DNA of 36,851 bases from Deltaproteobacteria bacterium (GTDB lineage: Bacteria; Desulfobacterota; Dissulfuribacteria; Dissulfuribacterales; QOAL01): contig JALWYO010000058.1 of assembly GCA_026992735.1 (NCBI GenBank), positions 1 through 36,851 on the forward strand, in the 5' to 3' direction. The translations under genes were made by a program, and so were the position numbers. The notes below the pieces were generated by a model. It ran no database searches. It was not told the DNA's origin and saw only the letters and a program-made list of their open reading frames with translations. Each line of letters opens with the position of its first letter. Position 1 is the first letter of the stretch. Shown here in pieces: positions 1-8,110 of the stretch.

Positions 1-15
1 AAATTATATTTAGAA

Positions 16-70
16 TAGTGTCTTGTCAAAGAATGGCTATCTGAAATCAATCATTTCTGGATGGACACTA
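16..70. repeat. Short imperfect inverted repeat, possibly an IS/MITE remnant
   Basis: TAGTGTC at 16-22 is the reverse complement of GACACTA at 64-70. Outer ends are TAGTGTCTTGTCAAAGAA and TAGTGTCCATCCAGAAA (reverse strand). Confidence 0.35.
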
Positions 71-320
71 GTTGGTTGCTCTGCATCGCATGTTTGATGC
101 CATGGGCCGCAGTCTCATGCGCCGTCATGGACATGCGTTGCGCCTGATTCAAGATTGTCGGTATCGGGATGTTTTTTGTTCATGCTTGTGTTTTCAGCAA
201 AAGTGATAATATTCTTAGGCAAACAGATAATCCGGGATAAAATAGACTGTCTGTTACAGAAAAATTTGCATGGATTTATTGAGAAGTTACGAATAATTAG
301 GACAACAGGAGATCATTTCT

Positions 321-1178
321 ATGAACAATGTTTTAAAGACCTTCATATTCCTGGCCGGACTGACAGCCCTGTTCATGGTAGCAGGGAGGATTCTTGGCGG
401 CCAGCATGGTATGATATTCGCGCTCATACTGGCAGCTGTATTGAATTTGGGGGCATACTGGTTCAGTGACAAACTGGCCCTGTCCATGAGCGGGGCCAAA
501 CCGGTAAGCCCGCAGGAAGCACCTCAACTGCACAGCATAGTGACAGACCTTTCCCAGAGAGCCGGTCTTCCCAAGCCCAGGGTTTACATAATTCCCCAGG
601 AGACGCCTAATGCATTTGCCACAGGCAGGAATCCCAGCCACGCAGCAGTAGCGGTTACCGAGGGCATACTGAAGCTTCTGACCAGGGAAGAACTGGAAGG
701 AGTGCTGGCCCATGAGCTTGCCCACATCAAGAACCGGGATATCCTTATAAGCTCCATTGCCGCAGTCATGGCAGGCGCGATCAGCTATCTTGCAAATATT
801 GCCCAGTGGGGCCTGATATTTGGAGGTTTCGGAGGATCTGACGATGACGAAGGCGGAGGGCTGATCGGCACACTCATAATGATGATTGTTGCCCCCATTG
901 CTGCAATGCTTATCCAGATGGCCATCTCCAGGAGCAGGGAATTCCAGGCAGACGCCACAGGCGCAAAGATATGTCATTGCCCGACACAACTGGCCAGTGC
1001 ATTGAAAAAGCTGGAAGAGTGGAATCATAGGGTGCCAATGCAGGTTAACCCTGCTACTGCGCAGATGTACATAGTAAATCCGCTAACCGCGTCCTCGATT
1101 GCAAAACTGTTCAGTACGCACCCCCCCATTCAGGAAAGGATAAACCGGCTCATGGCCCTTGCAGGCAAGATAGGCTGA
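321..1178 (+). CDS. htpX: Protease HtpX homolog, M48 family membrane zinc metalloprotease
   Basis: HELAH zinc motif (VLAHELAHIKNRD), N-terminal TM segments, SREFQADATGAKI, C-terminal LFSTHPPIQERINRL typical of HtpX. Confidence 0.95.
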   Translation: MNNVLKTFIFLAGLTALFMVAGRILGGQHGMIFALILAAVLNLGAYWFSDKLALSMSGAKPVSPQEAPQLHSIVTDLSQRAGLPKPRVYIIPQETPNAFATGRNPSHAAVAVTEGILKLLTREELEGVLAHELAHIKNRDILISSIAAVMAGAISYLANIAQWGLIFGGFGGSDDDEGGGLIGTLIMMIVAPIAAMLIQMAISRSREFQADATGAKICHCPTQLASALKKLEEWNHRVPMQVNPATAQMYIVNPLTASSIAKLFSTHPPIQERINRLMALAGKIG

Positions 1179-1203
1179 TTAAGCTGACGCCTGTCCTGGA
1201 CAA

Positions 1204-3051
1204 GTGCACATAACCCTTGTTTCTCCTCCATGGCCCTTGTTCAACCGGCCATCCATACAGCTCGGTGCGCTAAAGGCCTTCCTGAAAGCCAGAGTGCCTG
1301 GCATACGGATCAGCGTTAGGCATCCTTATATCCGGCTTGCCTCGGCCATAGGTTATGAGACGTACCACACCATAAGCCAGTCCAGCTGGGCTGCAGAATC
1401 TGTATTTGCGGCCCTGCTTTTCCCGGATCATCAGGGCCCGGAGAAACTGTTTTATGATGCCATTGGAAAGAGATTTGGCACAAAGGGTGGGAGGCCTGAT
1501 TTCAGAAAGATAGTCTCGGCGGCTGGGCAGGTCATGGAGGAATTTATATTGTCTGACGAGTCTCCTCCTGCAGGCCTTGTTGGCATAAGCCTGTGCCTGA
1601 ACCAGCTTACTGCCGGGCTCTATATCGCGAAATTTATCAAGAAACAGCTGCCTTTCTGCAAGATAGTCATTGGAGGAGCAAGCAGTTCCGGTATTTCAGG
1701 TCGGGCTATAATGGCTGCCTTTCCCTTTGTGGACTTCAGCATTACCGGCGAGGGCGAGCTGCCCCTACTGGATCTCTGTTTATACCTGTCTGGTAAAAAG
1801 GACTCCATTTCAAGCCCTGCCATTGCATCCCGGGACCGGGTTGATAAAGACACAAGTGAAACTGCTGTCAGGAAAGAGCAGATACCCGATCTGGACTCGC
1901 TTCCCTTTCCGGATTTTGATGACTATTTTGCCGAGATCGAGGCGCTTGGCAGCAGGGCAGCTGGCATAACTCCTATGCTTCCTGTGGAGGCATCCAGGGG
2001 ATGTTGGTGGTCAAGGTGCAATTTTTGCAATCTCAATCTCCAGTGGAAGGGTTACAGGGCCAAATCTCCAGAGAGAATTACTGCCGAGATCGACTATCTG
2101 GCCCAGCGTTACCACGCACTGGACTACGCATTCATGGACAACTGCCTGCCTGCAAGACAGGCCCCGAAATTTTTTGATCTTCTGCATGCCCATGGAAGGG
2201 ACTATTCCTTTTTTGCAGAGCTGCGCGTGGGTCATTCCAGGACAGATATCTTCAGAATGGCTGCCGGAGGCCTGAGAGATGTCCAGGTTGGCATAGAGGC
2301 CCTAAGCACCAGTCTTTTGAGGCGTTTAGGCAAGGGCTCAAGGGCAATTGATAATCTTGCCATGATGCGCCATTGTGCTGAAGCAGGCATAAAGCTTCAG
2401 GCCAACCTGATACTCCATTTCCCTGGCAGTACCGTGGAAGAGGTGGATGAAACCCTTGAGAACCTGGATTTTGCATGGCCGTTTGCACCCTTAAAGCCGG
2501 TTTCCTTCTGGCTCGGAATGGAAAGCCCGGTATCCAGGCAGCCAAAGGATTTTGGCATAAGCGGGATAAAACCGCATCCTTGCTACTCGATGCTGTTCCC
2601 CAGGGAAGTTGCTGGCAGGTTGCATCCCCTGGTGCTCCAGTACAGGGGTGACAGGCTCAGGCAGAAGCTCATGTGGAAAAAGTTGACAGACAAGCTATCT
2701 GCCATGGGAAGTGCCAGGAGAAGACTTTCCGGAGCCAAGGGGTTCCTTACATTCAGGGATGGTGTGGACTTCCTGGTGATACGCCAGGTGATGCCGGATG
2801 GACAGGTGCTCAGGCACAGGTTGTCCGGTATGTCACGCAAGCTCTATCTTGCATGCCTGGAGCCTGCGGACATGGACAGCCTGCTAAATATATCAGACGG
2901 GTTGCCGAAACAAAAGATAAGGGCCTTTATGGATGGTATGCAGGCAAAGAGGCTGGTATACGGTGAAGATGACGAATATCTTGCCCTGGCAATACATGAA
3001 AGGAATGTAATGCCTGCGGGCCAGTGCAGTGAAACTGGAACAGGTGGATGA
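1204..3051 (+). CDS. B12-binding-domain-like radical SAM protein, resembling the RiPP maturation radical SAM protein 1 family
   Basis: GTG start. Rossmann-like N-terminal half (VIGGASSSG...FSITGEGELPLLDL), then EASRGCWWSRCNFCNLNLQWKGYRAKSPERITAEIDYL and a C-terminal extension. Confidence 0.8.
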   Translation: MHITLVSPPWPLFNRPSIQLGALKAFLKARVPGIRISVRHPYIRLASAIGYETYHTISQSSWAAESVFAALLFPDHQGPEKLFYDAIGKRFGTKGGRPDFRKIVSAAGQVMEEFILSDESPPAGLVGISLCLNQLTAGLYIAKFIKKQLPFCKIVIGGASSSGISGRAIMAAFPFVDFSITGEGELPLLDLCLYLSGKKDSISSPAIASRDRVDKDTSETAVRKEQIPDLDSLPFPDFDDYFAEIEALGSRAAGITPMLPVEASRGCWWSRCNFCNLNLQWKGYRAKSPERITAEIDYLAQRYHALDYAFMDNCLPARQAPKFFDLLHAHGRDYSFFAELRVGHSRTDIFRMAAGGLRDVQVGIEALSTSLLRRLGKGSRAIDNLAMMRHCAEAGIKLQANLILHFPGSTVEEVDETLENLDFAWPFAPLKPVSFWLGMESPVSRQPKDFGISGIKPHPCYSMLFPREVAGRLHPLVLQYRGDRLRQKLMWKKLTDKLSAMGSARRRLSGAKGFLTFRDGVDFLVIRQVMPDGQVLRHRLSGMSRKLYLACLEPADMDSLLNISDGLPKQKIRAFMDGMQAKRLVYGEDDEYLALAIHERNVMPAGQCSETGTGG

Positions 3052-3935
3052 ACTCCTGCTGGATAGACGAAAAACGTGACATATTCGTCAAGAATGCGGT
3101 AAAGGATTTCCTGGATTCCTATTCTTTTTTCATGGATATCAGGGAACATACCGCAAGATACGGCGTAAGATATGACGGATTCGATATCTGGGTCGGAACA
3201 GAGAGAGACAAGGGAAAGCTCTGGCAGCTTAAGGACCTGTGTCACATGCTGTGGGGTTACAGTGACCCTGCGGAAGACGAGGTTGCATTCATGCTGGACT
3301 GGATGGTTGGCGCCATATTTCACGAGGCAATGAAGCTCAAGGAAAATGCCTACATGATTGAGCGTTACAGGAGGTCGTGCCCCGTTGCCGGCAGGGCTGT
3401 TTTAAAACTGAATGCCAATGGCGACAGTCCGGGAATAGAGTTTTTTGAAGAGACGGAACATGAGATAAGGCGTGCACTCAAGCGGATGGCATTGTTATTT
3501 GATCATGCGGAAAAATATCTGATCAAGGTGTTGAAGGAGGAATCTGGCAAGGCCCTGCTGGTGCGGTATCTCCTGGAGGCAGCGGTATCTCCTGAAGAAC
3601 ATTGGCCCAGAGATAGCGGCCCCGGCAAACTCCTGGCAGCACTATTCCCCAACGGGCTCCATCATGCATACTGCCTGGCAGGTGAAAGTTACATGGAGGG
3701 AAGCTGGTTCGCAGAGGCAAGAAAGTCATTTGAAACCGCGCTCAAGCTCGATCCTGACTGCTCTGAAGCAAAGGATGGGCTGCAAATGCTTGAAACCCGC
3801 GTAAGTGAGATAACCACCGCGCTTAAAAAGGAATACGAGATGCAGACCCAGAATGGAAATGCGTCATCCGAGACGAAACTTGAACCCTGGATCGATACAG
3901 AGAAATCAAAGAAGATCTCCTTAACTTCTGGATGA
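3048..3935 (+). CDS. Uncharacterised protein with a C-terminal TPR-like repeat, translationally coupled to the radical SAM gene
   Basis: ATG overlaps upstream stop (ATGA). TPR-like AGESYMEGSWFAEARKSFETALKLDPDCSEAKDGLQML. Confidence 0.7.
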   Translation: MNSCWIDEKRDIFVKNAVKDFLDSYSFFMDIREHTARYGVRYDGFDIWVGTERDKGKLWQLKDLCHMLWGYSDPAEDEVAFMLDWMVGAIFHEAMKLKENAYMIERYRRSCPVAGRAVLKLNANGDSPGIEFFEETEHEIRRALKRMALLFDHAEKYLIKVLKEESGKALLVRYLLEAAVSPEEHWPRDSGPGKLLAALFPNGLHHAYCLAGESYMEGSWFAEARKSFETALKLDPDCSEAKDGLQMLETRVSEITTALKKEYEMQTQNGNASSETKLEPWIDTEKSKKISLTSG

Positions 3936-4610
3936 ATGCATAGAAACTATTGTCCTGGCCAGGTCCTTCATCTTGATGCGTTGACGCTGACTCTCTTTTT
4001 GCATCATCTTCATGGCAGTTTCTTCATCCAGGGACATGTGTTTCATAATGACGCCTTTTGCCTTTTCTATGAGTTTTCTGGCCTCAAGTTCTTCAGAAAG
4101 GTTTTCCACTATGCCTTCCAGGGCGTTGATGGTCTGGGCTGTTGACCAGGCCATTTCAATGGCAGGAACAAGGTCATCCAGCTGCACGGGTTTTACCAGG
4201 TATCCCAGGACGCCATGGCCCTTTGCCTTTTCTACGAAATGCCTTTCAGTGAATGCGGTTACAAAGATGATGGGGATAAAGGAATTTTTATACGGGCTGT
4301 TTATGGCCCTTGCAGCTTCCAGGCCGTCCATCCTTGGCATCTTGATGTCCATGATTATCAGATTGGGATTGCACTCGATCGCCTTTTGCACCGCGTCTGC
4401 GCCATTATAGACAACCTCCACAACCTGGTAACCGGCATCCTCCAGGATACTGCGGTAGCCATTAGCAACAGTAATATCATCCTCTGCAATAAGAATACGG
4501 ACGCTGCTGCGTTTGTAAGAGGTTTTCTGGCCGTCAGTGCCATGTTGTCTGCCTTGCGCCATCATGAGATTATAGGTCACAGCCTTGCATTTGAGGCACG
4601 ACAGATTCAT
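3921..4610 (-). CDS. Response regulator with ANTAR RNA-binding output domain (AmiR/NasT type); true start probably internal, near 4562
   Basis: Receiver RILIAEDDITVANGYRSILEDAGY...LIIMDIKMPRMDGLEAAR...FVTAF...GYLVKPV, then ANTAR RKLIEKAKGVIMKHMSLDEETAMKMMQKESQ. Confidence 0.9.
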   Translation of the reverse strand: MNLSCLKCKAVTYNLMMAQGRQHGTDGQKTSYKRSSVRILIAEDDITVANGYRSILEDAGYQVVEVVYNGADAVQKAIECNPNLIIMDIKMPRMDGLEAARAINSPYKNSFIPIIFVTAFTERHFVEKAKGHGVLGYLVKPVQLDDLVPAIEMAWSTAQTINALEGIVENLSEELEARKLIEKAKGVIMKHMSLDEETAMKMMQKESQRQRIKMKDLARTIVSMHSSRS

Positions 4611-4747
4611 GCCAGACAGCAGGAAGAACTAAGCGGATATAACTTGGTATAGACAGGCCGGATAGCAACTGTCCAGAGGAGAGAGGATAGTGATTGTAAA
4701 TATAATCTTTTTGCACAACTGCCTGATTTGCATCAGTTATAAAAAAA

Positions 4748-4821
4748 TGGCTGGGGGACTAGGATTCGAACCTAGACTAGTAGATCCAGAGTCTACCGTC
4801 CTGCCGTTAGACGATCCCCCA
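4748..4821 (-). tRNA. tRNA-Gln (anticodon CTG), CCA encoded
   Basis: Reverse complement folds as a cloverleaf: TGGGGGA/TCCCCCA acceptor, GTAGA-CTCTGGA-TCTAC anticodon arm, GGTTCGAATCC T-arm, G73 then CCA. Confidence 0.93.
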
Positions 4822-4968
4822 GCAGTTACAGGGGAAATATAGATGGAGGGTTATTTGTTGTCAAGAAGCATGAATTCCCAAAATGCAATTTTTTAGACCG
4901 GTCCCGCGGAAGCATTCCCGGTTTCTCCCCGTATTTGCAGCTATTTTCGCATATTAGCCATGAGGATT

Positions 4969-5060
4969 TAACGTGAAAATACATGCAAAAAGTGCACATT
5001 TTCATGGACAGGCCGGAGATCTCATCCCGGCCTGTTGGCAGCCATTCCGTCTTCACGTTA
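4969..5060. repeat. Nested inverted repeat at the 3' end of the Memo-family gene; possible terminator
   Basis: Outer arms TAACGTGAA (4969-4977)/TTCACGTTA (5052-5060); inner arms ACAGGCCGG (5008-5016)/CCGGCCTGT (5027-5035). All pair perfectly. Confidence 0.65.
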
Positions 5061-5864
5061 TTTTATTATAAGGCCGGCATATCCTACCACCCTGCTGTAA
5101 TCGCCGTTTATCTCTCCGGAATTGGCATATTTCACCAGCTCTGCCTTGGAGGCATTCATCCTGCCGGCGGCCTCAATGGCAATTGTGGTGGGAACATAAC
5201 CGCACATGGAGATGCCATTGGCCTTGACTGTTTCATAGAGCCCTTGAGGATTCAGGGCCAGTATCTGTTTAATGGCAAGACTGTCCAGCTCTTTTGCTAC
5301 ATCGGCTGGTACATAATGGCTCATATCCGTGCTTGCGACCAGCAATACAGGTTCTCCGAATGCTGTTATTGCCTCAGCCACTGCTCGACCTATTTCCAGA
5401 CATGAATCCAGATCAAGGGGGCCCAGGCATATGGGTACGATTTTCAGTGCAGGCTGCAGATACTGCAGAAACGGCACCTGCACCTCCAGGGAGTGTTCGT
5501 ATATGTGAGCCTGGTAACCCTGGGTGAGCACTGCTGACTGGCTGAGCACATGCTGCGCCAGCTCTTCGGCTACAGGTACATCGCCAAGGGGCATCTGCCA
5601 GATACCTTCGGTCATTATCTCTGCATAGGAACCGTAGCCTGTGTGGTTGGGGCCCAAGATGATAACATGTTCGGGAATTGTTATCCTGCTATATACAGCC
5701 CCGGCGATATGGCCTGAATAGATATATCCGGCATGTGGAGAGACTGCCGCAATGGCTGGGCCGGCATGTGCCGTAGTGGGTATAAGCTGTGACAGCTCAG
5801 CCCTCAGCCGTACAGGATTTCCTTCATAAAACTGATTGGCGACTGCAGGCTTTCTTATTAACAT
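5058..5864 (-). CDS. amrB: AmmeMemoRadiSam system protein B (MEMO1 family)
   Basis: MLIRKPAVANQFYEGNPVRLRAEL, AVSPHAGYIYSGHIAGAVYSRI, ILGPNHTGYG, HSLEVQVPFLQYL, LLVASTDMSHY are characteristic of the family. Confidence 0.93.
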   Translation of the reverse strand: MLIRKPAVANQFYEGNPVRLRAELSQLIPTTAHAGPAIAAVSPHAGYIYSGHIAGAVYSRITIPEHVIILGPNHTGYGSYAEIMTEGIWQMPLGDVPVAEELAQHVLSQSAVLTQGYQAHIYEHSLEVQVPFLQYLQPALKIVPICLGPLDLDSCLEIGRAVAEAITAFGEPVLLVASTDMSHYVPADVAKELDSLAIKQILALNPQGLYETVKANGISMCGYVPTTIAIEAAGRMNASKAELVKYANSGEINGDYSRVVGYAGLIIK

Positions 5865-5950
5865 CGCTTAATCTCCTGATTCGTTATGAAATTTTCCAGA
5901 AAATGCTCAAAATGGCATGCGAGGGATATTCATCCCTGGATAATTTGCGC

Positions 5951-6955
5951 ATGCCTGTAAATCAAATGTTAATCATGCAGAATTTCTTGTCCAGTCAAAG
6001 ATTCTCGTCAAAAGGCGGTCAGAAAGAACATATTTCCAGTGGATTCAATAATCTGGAGATAGAATCGATGATCAGGTACCATCTCATTGCTGACAGCCGG
6101 CCCATGATCCGTCAGCCCCAGGCCAGGGAAAGGGTGGTGCGCCGTGCGAGGGATTTTTGCAATAGGGTGCATCTCATGGGCCATGCCAGCCGGCTGATGA
6201 TGTTTGCCAGGCAGGCGGTAATGGATGCTGATGCCAGGCAGATCTCCCTTGCCAGCGGCCAGGTGTGGTGGGCTCTCAGCCTTTCCGGGGCCAAGGGCAG
6301 GATGAAACGCACATGGTGGGCCCGGCCTGGAGGTATTTACCTGTGCCTTGCCATATACCAGGGGCTGCTCCGGGAAAAACAGCAGCTCTATAGTCTGGCT
6401 GCAGGGCTTTCCATTGCCCAGGTACTGCGTGAATGGGGAGTTAATGCAGAACTCAGATGGCTCAATGATGTGCTGGTCAGGGGTAAGAAGGTGGCAGGTA
6501 TCCTTGCCGAGACTGTCAATGCGCCACGCTTGAAAGAAAGCTATCTGCTTACAGGCATTGGCATAAACCTGAACCAGGAGCAGTTTCCCCTATATCTTCA
6601 GGCCTCTTCCACGTCGCTTTTCCTGGAAACAGGCAGGAAATGGCCCCTGTTCGACCTGGGAAGCCATATACTTTCCAGGATTGCCCTGAATTTTGCGCTT
6701 CTGCATGACTGGGAGGCAGAGACCCTGGGAAGTGAATACAGTAGCCAGGCAGATAGCAAGCCATGCCCTGTCATAAGGGAATGCGAGCGGCTTTCGGGTA
6801 TTGCAGGCAGGAGGGTATTGTACGGCCTGGATCTGGAAACAGGGCGGGGGCAGGCTGCAACAGCAGTCAGAATCCTGCCCGATGGAGCCTTGAGCCTGCA
6901 TCTGGATTCAGGCGGTGCAATCAAGGCCACAGTGGGAGAAATCCGCTATCTCTGA
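5951..6955 (+). CDS. birA: Biotin--[acetyl-CoA-carboxylase] ligase (catalytic domain, no obvious N-terminal HTH)
   Basis: GAKGRMKRTWWARPGGIYLCLAI, LRWLNDVLVRGKKVAGILAET, LTGIGINLNQ match biotin ligase motifs. Start uncertain; the ORF extends to 5789 but overlaps the Memo gene. Confidence 0.85.
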   Translation: MPVNQMLIMQNFLSSQRFSSKGGQKEHISSGFNNLEIESMIRYHLIADSRPMIRQPQARERVVRRARDFCNRVHLMGHASRLMMFARQAVMDADARQISLASGQVWWALSLSGAKGRMKRTWWARPGGIYLCLAIYQGLLREKQQLYSLAAGLSIAQVLREWGVNAELRWLNDVLVRGKKVAGILAETVNAPRLKESYLLTGIGINLNQEQFPLYLQASSTSLFLETGRKWPLFDLGSHILSRIALNFALLHDWEAETLGSEYSSQADSKPCPVIRECERLSGIAGRRVLYGLDLETGRGQAATAVRILPDGALSLHLDSGGAIKATVGEIRYL

Positions 6956-8110
6956 TTGGCAGAGGCCTGCTGCTCCAGCTTGGAATCCGCGTTCATCTTC
7001 AAATAACCTTCAATAAAGCGGTCCAGGTTTCCGTCCAGCACGTCGTTGACATTGCCGGTTTCGATAGATGTCCTGTGATCCTTAACCATCTGGTAGGGAT
7101 GCAGCACATAAGAGCGGATCTGGCTGCCCCATCCGATATCTTTTTTCTGGTCGTGAAGGCGCTGCTTTTCCTGGTCTCTCTTCTGCTGCTCCTGCTCATA
7201 GAGCCTGGCCTTCAAGATCTTCATGGCAATGGCCTTGTTCTTGTGCTGGCTCCTCTCATTCTGGCACTGTACAACTATCCCGGTCGGCAGGTGGGTTATC
7301 CGCACTGCAGAGCTGGTCTTGTTGACGTGCTGCCCGCCAGCTCCGCTTGCCCTGTAGGTGTCTATCCGCAGGTCTTTTTCGTCGATCTGCACATCTATGG
7401 ACTCGTCCAGCTCAGGCACAACAAAAACAGAGGCAAAGGAGGTGTGCCTCCTTCCCGATGCATCAAAAGGGGATATGCGAACCAGCCTGTGCACGCCGGC
7501 TTCGGACTTGAGATAGCCAAAGGCAAACTGACCTTTTACCAGAAACGTGGCGCTCTTTATTCCAGCTTCTTCACCGGGCATCAGGTCCAGCATGCGGACA
7601 TCAAATCCCTGGCGTTCACACCACCTCAGGTACATGCGCAGGAGCATATCCGCCCAGTCCTGTGCCTCGGTTCCTCCTGCCCCGGGATGAATGGTTACGA
7701 TGGCGTTGTTTGCATCGTGTTTACCTGCCAGCAGTCTCTGGAGCTCTGCACGCCTTATGGCCTTCTCAAACCCTTTCAGGTCCTGGCGGACTTCCTGCAG
7801 CGTGCCCTCGTCATTTTCTTCCTGGCCCATTTCCAGGAGGATGTTAAGTTCCTCCAGCTTTTCTTCAAGTTCCTCCAGTATCTCGTTCTGCCTGGTGATA
7901 ACAGACCTTTCCTTGAGGATGTCTTTTGATTCCGGGCTTTCCCAGAAGCCCGGCTTCAGCATGGTTTTTTCTATTTCTGCAAGCCGCTCTGCGGGTTTCT
8001 GCCTATCAAAGATAACCTCTTAGCATGGCTATTTTTCTGCCTGCTTCAGCCAGCCTGCCCTTGAGTTCCTGAATGTCAATGGTTGCTCTTGTCTTATCTG
8101 AGTTATTCAT
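6946..8110 (-). CDS. prfB: Peptide chain release factor 2, expressed by programmed +1 frameshift
   Basis: GGQ motif (RASGAGGQHVNKTSSAVRI) and SPF tripeptide (RISPFDASGRR). The ORF track begins at 7962, but reading from ATG at 8110 gives 34 codons to TGA (8006-8008) preceded by CTT; a +1 shift joins the main frame. Confidence 0.95.
8006..8020 (-). promoter_or_regulatory. prfB: prfB programmed +1 frameshift site (GAGGT-TAT-CTT-TGA-T)
   Basis: Minus strand AGAGGTTATCTTTGAT: SD-like GAGGT three bases before CTT TGA, as at known prfB recoding sites. Confidence 0.93.

Noticed and set aside
333-1028. 231-aa minus-strand ORF antisense to htpX
   Set aside because: Lies fully within the clearly recognisable HtpX gene; composition (Cys-rich, no motif) typical of a shadow ORF.
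6763-7929. 388-aa plus-strand ORF antisense to prfB
   Set aside because: Overlaps RF2 on the opposite strand; no recognisable domain. Length is explained by the codon bias of prfB.
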